From: Hymenobacter duratus
GTDB taxonomy: Bacteria > Bacteroidota > Bacteroidia > Cytophagales > Hymenobacteraceae
Direction: 5' to 3'
Length of the DNA stretch: 64,000 nt
Assembly: GCF_014698995.1 (NCBI RefSeq)
Contig: NZ_JACWZZ010000004.1
Location: 372,001 to 436,000, forward strand
The notes under the pieces were generated by a model. It had not been told where the DNA came from, did not search any database, and saw only the letters and a list, made by a program, of their open reading frames with translations. Both the position numbers and the translations under genes were made by a program. How positions within the stretch are numbered: position 1 is the first letter of the stretch; every line of letters starts with the position of its first letter. Shown one piece after another: positions 56,496 through 64,000 of this stretch.

Positions 56496-56672
56496 AAGGA
56501 AACTGAAGTGTAGAAATAGAACGCGCAAGAATACCGGCTTTCCACCGAATTACAGGGCCAGCTGCCGGATAGAGGGCAATACTCACTGGCTGGTTGTATG
56601 GCCCGAACAGAAATCCTGCCTGCGGCGGCGGTCCGGCAAGTGGCCGCACAACTTCAGCTTCGGTTTCCGGGT

Positions 56673-56680
56673 TATCTTTG
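56673..56680 (+). promoter_or_regulatory. candidate -7 box (TATCTTTG) for the Mrp gene
   Basis: Matches TAnnTTTG 36 bases before the start at 56716; no -33 TTG at the usual spacing. Confidence 0.45.
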
Positions 56681-56715
56681 CGCATTGCACCCGCATTTTC
56701 CCGACTGACTATCCC

Positions 56716-57819
56716 ATGGCACCCATCACCAAAGAAGCCGTCCTCAAGGCCCTGAGCTATGTGGAGGAGCCCGACCTGGGCAAAGACCTCGTCACGCTCA
56801 ACATGATTGAGGACGTGGCAATTGACGGCAACCGAGTATCCTTTACGGTCGTCCTGACCACGCCGGCCTGCCCGCTCAAACAGCTTATTCACGACGCCTG
56901 CGAGCGGGCCATCCATACGATGGTAGATGCGGAGGCCGAGGTAGTTATTGTGATGACTTCGCGCGTGACGAGCATGCGCCAGAACCGCGACCTGCTGCCT
57001 GGCGTCAAGAATATCATTGCTATTGCCTCGGGCAAGGGCGGCGTGGGCAAAAGCACCGTGACGGCAAACCTGGCCATTGCGCTAGCCAAAACCGGCGCCA
57101 AAGTGGGCCTCGTGGATGCCGATATTTCGGGTCCCAGCATGCCGCTCATGTTCGGCGTGATGGACGCCCGCCCGCACGTCTTTCAGGGTCCCGATGGCAA
57201 AAACCTGATTCAGCCGGTGGAAGCGCACGGCGTGAAGCTGATGAGCATCGGTTTCCTGGCCCCCGCCGAGTCGGCTATTGTGTGGCGCGGTCCGATGGCC
57301 TCGTCGGCGCTGAAGCAGTTCATCACGGAAGTAGACTGGGGCGAGCTGGACTACCTGCTCCTCGACATGCCTCCCGGAACCTCCGACATTCACCTGACCA
57401 TGGTGCAGACCGTGCCCGTCACCGGCTCGCTCATCGTGACCACGCCGCAGAAAGTAGCGCTGGCTGATGCCGAGAAGGGCCTGCAGATGTTCCGGTTGCC
57501 TCAGATCAACGTGCCGGTACTGGGCATCGTGGAGAACATGGCCTGGTTTACGCCCGCCGAACTGCCCGACAACAAGTATTTCATCTTCGGGGAAGGCGGC
57601 GGTGTAGCGCTGGCTGAAAAGCACCAGGTACCAATGCTGGGCCAGATTCCGCTGGTGCAGAGCATCCGCGAAAACGGCGACCTGGGCACGCCGGCCATCC
57701 TGCAGGAAAACACGCCGGCCGCCGCCGTCTTTGCCCAGCTGGCCGAGGAACTGGCCCGTCAGGTGAGCATCCGCAATGCCATTGCGCCACGCACCCAGGT
57801 AGTACAGATGCAATCCTAA
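56716..57819 (+). CDS. Mrp/NBP35-family Fe-S cluster carrier ATPase
   Basis: 367 residues. An N-terminal DUF59/MIP18-like domain (about 1-85) is joined to the P-loop ATPase with GKGGVGKST (near 106) and the deviant Walker motif DADISGPS. These ApbC-type proteins carry and transfer iron-sulfur clusters in the cytoplasm. The NifU-like protein follows 170 bases downstream, consistent with a shared cluster-assembly role. Confidence 0.93.
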   Translation: MAPITKEAVLKALSYVEEPDLGKDLVTLNMIEDVAIDGNRVSFTVVLTTPACPLKQLIHDACERAIHTMVDAEAEVVIVMTSRVTSMRQNRDLLPGVKNIIAIASGKGGVGKSTVTANLAIALAKTGAKVGLVDADISGPSMPLMFGVMDARPHVFQGPDGKNLIQPVEAHGVKLMSIGFLAPAESAIVWRGPMASSALKQFITEVDWGELDYLLLDMPPGTSDIHLTMVQTVPVTGSLIVTTPQKVALADAEKGLQMFRLPQINVPVLGIVENMAWFTPAELPDNKYFIFGEGGGVALAEKHQVPMLGQIPLVQSIRENGDLGTPAILQENTPAAAVFAQLAEELARQVSIRNAIAPRTQVVQMQS

Positions 57820-57989
57820 GGGAGTAGCGAGGGGCAGCATTTCGGCGCAAACCGAAGCTCCTCGCTAGTTCCGGCAACTTTACCGAAACGATTCGTGTTT
57901 CGGGTATCCCTGCCAAAAGCAGTACTTTTACACGCTGTCTGCCCCGGCAGCCCCGCTAATTCAATACCCTCAGCGTTACTTTTCCTTTC

Positions 57990-58325
57990 ATGACGCATTC
58001 CGCTGCTGTAGAAGATCATCCGCTCCTGCCCCGCATCGAGCAGGCCCTGGACACCATCCGGCCCTATCTGGCCGCCGATGGAGGCAACGTGCGCGTGCTG
58101 GGCATTTCCGACGACATGGTGCTCCAGCTGGAGCTACTCGGTGCCTGCGGCACCTGCCCCATGTCGCCGATGACGCTAAAGGCTGGCGTGGAGGAATCAG
58201 TGAAGAAAGCCGTGCCCGAAATCCGGGCAGTGGAGGCCATCAACCTCACGCCCATGTCGGCCCAGCCCGCCGGCCAGACCGGCCACCCTCAGTCGCCTGC
58301 GCCGGTGCCTACTCCGCAGTTTTAA
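57990..58325 (+). CDS. NifU C-terminal-domain (NFU-type) iron-sulfur protein
   Basis: 111 residues, almost all one NifU C-terminal domain with IEQALDTIRPYLAADGGNVRV and the cluster-binding CGTCP motif (CxxC), followed by KAGVEESVKKAVPEI. A glutamine/proline-rich tail ends the protein. NFU proteins bind a [4Fe-4S] cluster bridged between two monomers and hand it to apoproteins. Functionally linked to the upstream Mrp gene. Confidence 0.92.
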   Translation: MTHSAAVEDHPLLPRIEQALDTIRPYLAADGGNVRVLGISDDMVLQLELLGACGTCPMSPMTLKAGVEESVKKAVPEIRAVEAINLTPMSAQPAGQTGHPQSPAPVPTPQF

Positions 58326-58346
58326 GTTTCTTAGGTTACACACAGC

Positions 58347-58388
58347 AGCGCCCCGCTCCTGCCGGTTTTCCGGTTGGGGCGGGGCGCT
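58347..58388 (+). terminator. terminator after the NifU-like gene
   Basis: Perfect 10-bp outer arms 58347-58356 and 58379-58388 with an inner CCGG/CCGG pairing around TTTT. No long T run follows. Confidence 0.65.
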
Positions 58389-58438
58389 GTGGTTATTATG
58401 GCTCGGTTGCTAATTTGAAGGCTAGCATTTTTGAGTTT

Positions 58439-58488
58439 TGCGTTCGGCTTTACGTTTCCCAAATGTCAAGCCGAACGCAAAACCGATA
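58439..58488. repeat. hairpin at the edge of the AT-rich island
   Basis: Perfect 16-bp arms, GTTTTGCGTTCGGCTT and its complement, around a loop of about 17 bases. It lies downstream of the island gene's stop (reverse strand) and is unlike the terminators elsewhere in this window: no T run on either side and a different arm sequence. Confidence 0.7.
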
Positions 58489-58634
58489 AAAAACCGAAGT
58501 GAAAAATTTATTCTATTGTTCAGCTACGTTCCTTATACCGAAACTGATGTTGAACAGCATTACTGTTCCCAGTACTGCATTCCATCGCACCCACTAACGT
58601 AAAACAGTTGTTGGCTACTGCTTTAATAAGCACT

Positions 58635-59177
58635 TCATTTTATACCAATTGAATAAAATTCACTATTCATTTGCTCTAAGCCTAAAAACAGATCAGTCGC
58701 TATGAACTGTTCAGCTTTCTCATAGTATTGCCTTCCAATTACTTGGGGGTTGATATAGACATTATCCCAGATTGTTTTTCCATTTGAGAGTTGAACAGAA
58801 GCCCAAAGTCTACAGAACGGCTTTTGTGCCAAACCCAGTCTTTTAAATTCATTTATGATTTCTATACTCTTAATAACAACAGTCCACTTATCACTTTCAG
58901 ACACCTTTTTTTCAACATCAATTTGCTTAAATATTAAATCAGCCGAAGAAGAAAATGTAGCACCAAATTTTATTGAATAATGAGTAATTGTAGCAGGCTT
59001 TGGACCGTCATTCACTATTGATATTTGGAGCTGATCAAATGGCAATTCCACAGTTGAAATTATGATCAATTTTATCCTATGATCTCTGCGGAACTTTATG
59101 AACTCAATTATACCAAGCACAGTCGCTAACCCTGCACCCCAAATTGATAGTATCAAATTTGCTTTTTCCATCTTCAT
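58635..59177 (-). CDS. unknown small membrane protein in an AT-rich island
   Basis: 180 residues with one N-terminal membrane helix (about 8-25) and a soluble remainder of mixed alpha/beta character (LPFDQLQISIVNDGPKPATITHYSIKFGA; the KPATITHYSI strand resembles immunoglobulin-like or uncharacterised membrane-tethered domains). No family recognised. Codon use is strikingly AT-rich (AAA, ATT, TTA favoured) compared with every flanking gene, so this is probably foreign. Nothing nearby shows its function; a role such as toxin, immunity or defence is only guesswork. Confidence 0.78.
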   Translation of the reverse strand: MKMEKANLILSIWGAGLATVLGIIEFIKFRRDHRIKLIIISTVELPFDQLQISIVNDGPKPATITHYSIKFGATFSSSADLIFKQIDVEKKVSESDKWTVVIKSIEIINEFKRLGLAQKPFCRLWASVQLSNGKTIWDNVYINPQVIGRQYYEKAEQFIATDLFLGLEQMNSEFYSIGIK

Positions 59178-59241
59178 AGCGTGAGTATATAAAAGTAACA
59201 GCCAAAGTTCTACTGTCGAAACTCTGTCGAACCTATGCTTC

Positions 59242-59271
59242 GGTTATAAGTACAACGAGCGTTATATAACC
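59242..59271. repeat. short inverted repeat upstream of the island gene
   Basis: GGTTATA (59242-59248) and TATAACC (59265-59271) pair around 16 bases that also contain ACAACGAGCGTT. It lies at the other edge of the AT-rich island. Confidence 0.45.
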
Positions 59272-59414
59272 TAAACTAACCCTGCTGTAGCAGTTGAGGC
59301 AATTTGTATCATGAGCTGCGGCACAATATAGCGGCTCCGTAGGATTCTGCCTCTCGTACCCGCATTCCGCCGGCCCCGTTACCTTTACCGCTCCTACCAC
59401 CAACTATCTACCGA

Positions 59415-60698
59415 ATGGCTAACCCCAACGACCCCGCTCTGCACTCCTGGATTGATATTGCCCCCGGCAGCGACTTCCCTATTCAGAACCTGCCGTTTGG
59501 CGTGTTTGAGACGGAGGAGCGCGGCCCGCGACTGGGCGTGGCCATTGGCGAGTACGTGCTGGATTTGTACGCCGTGTCGCAGTTCGGCTTTTTCGAGGAT
59601 CTGGAGCTGGGGGCCAAGATGCCCAAGGTGTTCCGGCGCCGCTCCCTCAACCAGTTCATTGCGCTGGGCCGGCCGGCGTGGCGGGCCGTGCGCCAGCGCG
59701 TCTCGGAGCTGCTGCGCCACGACAACGCCGCCCTGCGCGCCGATGAGGTAATGCGCGAGTGCCTGCTGCGCCAGAGCGAGGTGCAGATGCTACGCCCCGT
59801 GAAGCCTCACAACTACACCGATTTCTATAGCAGCATCGAGCACGCCACCAACGTGGGCATCATGTTCCGCGACCCGGCCAACGCCTTGCTGCCCAACTGG
59901 CGCCACATTCCCATCGGCTACCACGGCCGGGCCAGTAGCATCGTTGTGTCGGGCACCGATATCCGGCGGCCCAATGGGCAGCGCAAGGCTCCTGATGCCG
60001 CCGCGCCCACCTTTGGCCCGTCGCAGCAGCTGGACTTTGAGCTGGAAGTAGGCTTCATCGTGGGCAAAGGCACGCAGCTCGGCGACACAGTACCGATTCA
60101 GAATGCTGAAGACCACATCTTCGGGCTGGTGCTGTTCAACGACTGGAGCGCCCGCGACATTCAGAGCTGGGAATACGTGCCGCTGGGGCCATTTCTGGGC
60201 AAGAGCTTCGGCAGCAGCGTGTCGCCGTGGGTTGTGACGCTTGATGCGCTGGAGCCGTTCCGGGTGGCTGGGCCTGTGCAGGAACCTGAGCCGCTGCTCT
60301 ACCTGCGCCAGCTGGATAAGCACAACTTCGACGTGAACCTGGAAGTGGCCATTCAGCCCGAAGGCGGGCCTGAGACTACTGTTTCGCACAGCAATTTCGG
60401 GCTGATGTATTGGAGCATGGCGCAGCAGATCACGCACCAGGCTTCCAATGGCTGCAACCTGCAGGTCGGCGACCTATACGCCTCGGGCACTATCTCGGGC
60501 CCTACGCCCGACTCGCTGGGCTCCATGCTGGAGCTGGCCTGGCGCGGCACCCGCCCCCTGCCCTTGGCCGACGGCTCGGAGCGTAAGTTCCTGCTCGACG
60601 GCGACACCGTGACCATGCGCGGCTACTGCGAGCGGGACGGTCTGCGCATTGGGTTCGGCGAGGTGACAGGCAAAATACTGCCGTCCCCAGTGCTCTAG
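59415..60698 (+). CDS. fahA: fumarylacetoacetase
   Basis: 427 residues; splits fumarylacetoacetate into fumarate and acetoacetate, the last step of tyrosine breakdown. Family blocks include YTDFYSSIEHATNVGIMFRD (near 130-150, with active-site Asp and His), LDFELEVGFIVG with the metal-binding glutamates, FNDWSARDIQSWEYVPLGPFLGKSF with the metal Asp, and the closing SNGCNLQVGDLYASGTISGP. The other tyrosine-pathway genes are not in the window. A TACCTTTA near match to the -7 box lies 35 bases upstream. Confidence 0.95.
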   Translation: MANPNDPALHSWIDIAPGSDFPIQNLPFGVFETEERGPRLGVAIGEYVLDLYAVSQFGFFEDLELGAKMPKVFRRRSLNQFIALGRPAWRAVRQRVSELLRHDNAALRADEVMRECLLRQSEVQMLRPVKPHNYTDFYSSIEHATNVGIMFRDPANALLPNWRHIPIGYHGRASSIVVSGTDIRRPNGQRKAPDAAAPTFGPSQQLDFELEVGFIVGKGTQLGDTVPIQNAEDHIFGLVLFNDWSARDIQSWEYVPLGPFLGKSFGSSVSPWVVTLDALEPFRVAGPVQEPEPLLYLRQLDKHNFDVNLEVAIQPEGGPETTVSHSNFGLMYWSMAQQITHQASNGCNLQVGDLYASGTISGPTPDSLGSMLELAWRGTRPLPLADGSERKFLLDGDTVTMRGYCERDGLRIGFGEVTGKILPSPVL

Positions 60699-60719
60699 CG
60701 CTCCGCTACACAGTCTCAA

Positions 60720-60754
60720 CAACTGCCCCGTTTCCCAAGGAAGCGGGGCAGTTG
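60720..60754 (+). terminator. terminator after fumarylacetoacetase
   Basis: Perfect 11-bp arms 60720-60730 and 60744-60754 with a 13-base loop, 22 bases after the stop. Confidence 0.7.
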
Positions 60755-60786
60755 CGCTTGTAGCTCATGAGAGCAAAGGTCTGCAC

Positions 60787-60827
60787 TACGTATTTATACC
60801 GCGGCGGTGAGTGCAAATACGTATTTA
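60787..60827. promoter_or_regulatory. direct repeat of TACGTATTTA before the alcohol dehydrogenase
   Basis: TACGTATTTA occurs at 60787-60796 and again at 60818-60827, 31 bases apart (about three helical turns), in an AT-rich patch roughly 156 bases before the dehydrogenase start. This could be two operator half-sites for one regulator. Confidence 0.4.
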
Positions 60828-60982
60828 GAAGTTCATATAGGCGTTGGCGCAACTTTGAATAGGCAGGGCAGTACAATTTAAACGGCTGCAGGAGGTATTC
60901 TTGGGAGCAGCCGGCTTCGGCAAGCTCCCTGCAAAACTCCGCACCCCTTACTACTGTCATCCGAATCTAAAGCCCCAGCCTT

Positions 60983-62137
60983 ATGCTAGCAATGGAATAT
61001 CGTGGCCCCAAGAGGGTCCGAGCCGTTCAGAAACCAATGCCCGAAATAAAGCACCCGCAGGATGCCATTGTCCGGGTCTTGCGCACGTGCATCTGCGGGT
61101 CTGACCTGCACTTATACAACGGCAACGTGCCCGATACCCGCGTGGGCTCTACTTTTGGCCACGAGTTTGTGGGAGAAGTAGTGGAAGTCGGCTCCGAAGT
61201 GACGAAGGTTAAAACCGGCGACCGGGTGCTGGTACCGTTCAACATTGCCTGCGGCGAGTGTCACTTCTGCCGGCAGGGCATGTTCGGCAACTGCCACGAA
61301 TCAAATACCGAGGCTACGGCCGTAGGCGCAATTTTCGGGTACTCGCACACGGCGGGTGGCTTCGATGGCGGCCAGGCGGAATACGCGCGGGTTCCCTACG
61401 CCAACGTGGGCCCCACCGTCATTCCGGCTGATATGGACCTGGATGATGCTGTGCTGCTCACCGACGTGGTGCCAACCGGCTACCAGGCCGCCGAAATGGC
61501 CGGCATCCAGACCGGCGACACGGTGGTGGTATTCGGAGCAGGCCCCATCGGCATTATGGCCGCACGTTGCGCCTGGCTTTTCGGGGCGGGCCGCGTCATC
61601 ATCATCGACCAGGAAGATTACCGCCTGGAGTTTGCCCGCAACTACTCGTACTGCGAGGCCTACAACTTCAAGGAAATGAACGACCCGGTGGTGTTCATCA
61701 AGAAAATTACGGACTGGATGGGCGCTGACTGCGTGATTGACGCTGTAGGCGCCGAAGCCGCTGGCAACACTATGCAGACCATTACGGGCCGCAAGCTACT
61801 GCTGCAGGCGGGCTCGGCCACGGCGCTGCACTGGGCCATCAACTCGGTGAAGAAAGGCGGCGTGGTGAGCATTGTGGGCGTATATGGCCCTACTGATAAC
61901 CTCGTGCCGATTGGCAACGTGCTGAACAAGGGGCTTACTATCCGGGCCAACCAGGCGTCGGTGAAGCGCCTGCTCCCGCGCCTGATTGACCACGTGCAGA
62001 ACGGTATTATCAACCCAAAAGGCCTGATTACACACCGCCTGCCCCTGGAAGAAGTGGCCGATGGCTACCGTATGTTCTCCGCCAAGCTGGACAACTGCAT
62101 CAAGACCGTGCTCCTTCCCCCTACCGCCAACCAGTAA
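60983..62137 (+). CDS. zinc-dependent alcohol dehydrogenase, formaldehyde-dehydrogenase-like
   Basis: 384 residues of the medium-chain dehydrogenase family. The catalytic zinc is held by the cysteine in RTCICGSD and His/Glu in FGHEFVG; a structural zinc has four cysteines in CGECHFCRQGMFGNC. The Rossmann fold has GAGPIGIMAARCAW and the NAD-selecting aspartate in IIIDQEDY. The sequence resembles glutathione-independent formaldehyde or aryl-alcohol dehydrogenases. The companion gene begins 12 bases after the stop. A start at 60992 is also possible. Confidence 0.88.
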   Translation: MLAMEYRGPKRVRAVQKPMPEIKHPQDAIVRVLRTCICGSDLHLYNGNVPDTRVGSTFGHEFVGEVVEVGSEVTKVKTGDRVLVPFNIACGECHFCRQGMFGNCHESNTEATAVGAIFGYSHTAGGFDGGQAEYARVPYANVGPTVIPADMDLDDAVLLTDVVPTGYQAAEMAGIQTGDTVVVFGAGPIGIMAARCAWLFGAGRVIIIDQEDYRLEFARNYSYCEAYNFKEMNDPVVFIKKITDWMGADCVIDAVGAEAAGNTMQTITGRKLLLQAGSATALHWAINSVKKGGVVSIVGVYGPTDNLVPIGNVLNKGLTIRANQASVKRLLPRLIDHVQNGIINPKGLITHRLPLEEVADGYRMFSAKLDNCIKTVLLPPTANQ

Positions 62138-62149
62138 TTCTGCCCGACC

Positions 62150-62677
62150 ATGAAAAACAAAACAATAGATCCTAAGCAGATCAAAGGCTGGGGCATAGAC
62201 GCTGACCCGAAGAACGACCCCACCTACCCGATGCGGGACCGGATGAACGTGGGCGAAGACCCCGACAACAAGCACCGGCCCACACTGCAGCCTACCCACC
62301 AAGTGGAGAAGCTCCGCTCCATTGAGCGTCCCAATATATCGGCAGTATATGGCACTACTGTGCCGCCTAAGGGCCTGAGTGGCATGATTCGGCGGGCGGC
62401 CTTCAAGTATAGCGAAAACCGCTACCGCCACTGGCTACCCTTGGTAGTTGCTGACCGCGTAAGCGTGGTGGAAGGCGTGGTGGATGACCTCATGCACGGC
62501 CATGTACCCAACATCTACGCCGAGAAAGGCTACCCAGTAGAGTGGAAGCACAACCGCACGGCTTTTATCACCAAAATGGCCACTATTGCGCTGGCTACTG
62601 CCGGCGTTGTGGCGCTGCTCAGCTCCGGCAAAAGCAAAAAGAAATCTAAAAAGAAAGACTACCTCAGCCGCTACTAG
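62150..62677 (+). CDS. unknown protein paired with the alcohol dehydrogenase
   Basis: 175 residues. The N-terminal half is hydrophilic and begins KGWGIDADPKNDPTYPMRDR, the middle includes ERPNISAVYGTTVPPKGLSGMIRRAAF and YRHWLPLVVADRVSVVEGVVDDLMHG, and a C-terminal hydrophobic segment (about 142-162) precedes a lysine-rich end. I recall this block pattern next to zinc alcohol dehydrogenases in other Bacteroidota, which fits a conserved two-gene unit, but I cannot check that here. The hydrophobic segment could be a membrane anchor, in which case it might tether or localise the enzyme. Function unknown. Confidence 0.75.
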   Translation: MKNKTIDPKQIKGWGIDADPKNDPTYPMRDRMNVGEDPDNKHRPTLQPTHQVEKLRSIERPNISAVYGTTVPPKGLSGMIRRAAFKYSENRYRHWLPLVVADRVSVVEGVVDDLMHGHVPNIYAEKGYPVEWKHNRTAFITKMATIALATAGVVALLSSGKSKKKSKKKDYLSRY

Positions 62678-62691
62678 CCGCCTTTAGCTGG

Positions 62692-62756
62692 CTACCTCAC
62701 GAAAGCAAAAGAGCCCTCTGCTACCAGCAGAGGGCTCTTTTGCTTTCGTGAGGTAG
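62692..62756. terminator. very long bidirectional terminator palindrome
   Basis: Perfect 31-bp arms (62692-62722 and 62726-62756) around 3 bases, between the companion gene and the acetyl-CoA synthetase gene, both of which end here. The inner 16 bp resemble a usual terminator with an AAAAG/CTTTT edge; the outer 15 bp extend it. Confidence 0.9.
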
Positions 62757-62764
62757 GTACAGGC

Positions 62765-64000
62765 CTACTTCTTGCCAGCTATAATCTCATCTACTACGGC
62801 TGGGTCGAGCAGCGTAGAGGTATCGCCGAGGCTGCTGGTTTCGCCTTCGGCCACTTTACGCAGGATGCGGCGCATGATCTTGCCGGAGCGGGTTTTGGGC
62901 AGGCCCGTCACAATCTGAATCTTATCGGGCTTGGCAATCTTGCCGATTTCCGCCACGATGGTTTCGATGATGCTGGCCTCTATGTGCACCTTATCGGCCT
63001 CTTTGCTGACCGCGCCCTCGTGGCAGATGACGTAGGCGTAGATGCCCTGCCCCTTCACATCGTGCGGGTAGCCCACCACGGCGCTTTCCACCACATGCGA
63101 GTTCTGGTTGATGGCGTTTTCGATTTCTGCAGTCCCGAAACGGTGGCCCGACACGTTTATCACATCATCGACGCGGCCGATGATGCGGTACAGGCCCTGC
63201 TCGTCGCGGCGGGCGCCGTCGCCGGTGAAATAGTAGCCGGGATACGGCGTGAAGTAGGTCTGGCGGGCACGCTCATGGTCACCCCAGGTAGTACGGATGA
63301 TACCGGGCCAGCTTTGCTTGATGGCCAGGTAGCCTTCCTGGTCGTTGCCCTCGATTTCGGAGCCATCCTGGTTGAGCAGCACGGGCAGCACGCCGGGCAG
63401 CGGCAGGCCGGCGCGGGCCGGCACCGAGGGTGTAATGCCCGCCATGGCCGATATCATAATGCCGCCGGTTTCCGTCTGCCACCACGTATCCACCACCGGG
63501 CAGCGCTCTTTGCCCACGTGCTGGTAGTACCAGTACCAGGCTTCTTCATTGATCGGCTCGCCCACTGAGCCGAGCACCCGCAGCGAATCGAGCGAGTAGC
63601 TGAGCACGTTGTCGAGGGGGGCGGCCATGAGGCTGCGGATAGCCGTGGGCGCGGTGTAGAAGATGCTGACCGAGTGCTTGTCGATGACTTCCCAGAAGCG
63701 GCCGGCATCCGGATACGTGGGGATGCCCTCGAACATGAGCGAGGTGCTGCCGGCCAGCAGCGGGCCGTAGAGCAGGTACGAGTGGCCTGTTACCCAACCT
63801 ACGTCAGCGGTGCACCAGTACACGTCGTTTTCTTCTACCTGAAACACGTTGCGGAACGTGTAGTCGGTCCAGACCATATAGCCGGCAGTAGAGTGTACCA
63901 CCCCTTTGGGCTTACCGGTGCTGCCCGACGTGTAGAGAATGAACAGCGGGTCTTCGGCGTCCATTTCTTCGGCCGGACAGGTTTTGGGCACGTCGGCGGC
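62765..64000 (-). CDS. acs: acetyl-CoA synthetase, C-terminal 411 residues (cut by window edge)
   Basis: The frame is open to the window edge, giving the last 411 residues of an AMP-forming acetate-CoA ligase. Visible blocks are the ATP-binding LYTSGSTGKPKGVV, the WWQTETGG motif, YFTGDGARRDEQGLYRIIGR with the hinge aspartate, and the C-terminal catalytic lysine in TRSGKIMRRILR, whose acetylation controls the enzyme in other bacteria. It activates acetate for central metabolism. The N-terminus lies outside the window. Confidence 0.95.
   Translation of the reverse strand, partial: AADVPKTCPAEEMDAEDPLFILYTSGSTGKPKGVVHSTAGYMVWTDYTFRNVFQVEENDVYWCTADVGWVTGHSYLLYGPLLAGSTSLMFEGIPTYPDAGRFWEVIDKHSVSIFYTAPTAIRSLMAAPLDNVLSYSLDSLRVLGSVGEPINEEAWYWYYQHVGKERCPVVDTWWQTETGGIMISAMAGITPSVPARAGLPLPGVLPVLLNQDGSEIEGNDQEGYLAIKQSWPGIIRTTWGDHERARQTYFTPYPGYYFTGDGARRDEQGLYRIIGRVDDVINVSGHRFGTAEIENAINQNSHVVESAVVGYPHDVKGQGIYAYVICHEGAVSKEADKVHIEASIIETIVAEIGKIAKPDKIQIVTGLPKTRSGKIMRRILRKVAEGETSSLGDTSTLLDPAVVDEIIAGKK

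Larger units (their letters stand above)
58326..58634. other. 309-base AT-rich gap with two hairpins
   Basis: No gene is visible. The first part holds the NifU-like gene's terminator. From about 58430 the base composition drops sharply; a second hairpin lies at 58439-58488, and ACTAACG...GTTGTTGGC sits near 58596-58616. See the island finding. Confidence 0.6.

Noticed and set aside
58439..58488. Classical integron attC site
   Set aside because: The arms do not show the expected core boxes in the right place, so only a general mobile-cassette suggestion is kept.
60706..60960. 84-codon minus-strand frame before the dehydrogenase
   Set aside because: Overlaps the fumarylacetoacetase terminator and the direct-repeat region and has no protein-like features.

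Overview
The window looks like chromosomal DNA from a GC-rich member of the Bacteroidota, most likely Hymenobacter or a close relative (Cytophagales). The grounds are type IX secretion sorting tails of both kinds (a type A tail on an M1 peptidase at 10023-12074, and a type B gliding-motility tail on the protein at 12241-14508), Bacteroidota-style TAnnTTTG boxes before several start codons, no obvious Shine-Dalgarno sequences, and family content typical of that group (DUF4920, DUF2147, M61 and M14 peptidases, a Mrp protein with a NifU-like protein). No tRNA, rRNA, CRISPR array, prophage or insertion sequence was recognised.

Layout. 1-6706: edge-truncated P-type cation ATPase, large-subunit catalase, CPA1 Na+/H+ antiporter and an M61 peptidase, all on the minus strand. 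6935-9921: a C40 cell-wall peptidase, a 637-base gap, two tandem DUF2147 proteins and an unknown protein. 10023-15978: the two T9SS cargo proteins, transcribed divergently, an orphan heme-copper oxidase subunit III and an overlapping pair of small unknown genes. 16187-24232: two envelope proteins, LigA, rhodanese, polysaccharide deacetylase, DapA, a LutA-like Fe-S protein and HMG-CoA lyase. 24303-35529: a two-lobed aspartic protease, XRE regulator, M23 lipoprotein, S8 and M28 peptidases, OmpA lipoprotein, 2H phosphoesterase and several unknowns. 35693-40811: an OpuC-type osmolyte transporter of two genes, then a response regulator and histidine kinase. 40858-48716: SurE, DoxX, M14 peptidase and an ABC exporter pair. 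48959-56495: RibBA, two glycosyltransferases, DnaG and a secreted unknown. 56716-64000: Mrp and NifU-like Fe-S proteins, an AT-rich one-gene island, fumarylacetoacetase, a zinc alcohol dehydrogenase with its partner, and edge-truncated acetyl-CoA synthetase.

Most of this is housekeeping plus envelope and secreted-protein biology, with eight peptidases of different clans in 64 kb. The most unusual items are: (1) an osmolyte transporter whose permease is fused to a substrate-binding domain with its two halves in swapped order; (2) a membrane-anchored aspartic protease that appears to be two retropepsin-like lobes in one chain; (3) a family of four intergenic hairpins sharing a GTCAT start, two of which bracket the LutA-like gene; and (4) an AT-rich island at about 58430-59280 carrying one small membrane protein between inverted repeats. 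Many gene ends carry clear hairpin terminators, several serving convergent genes.
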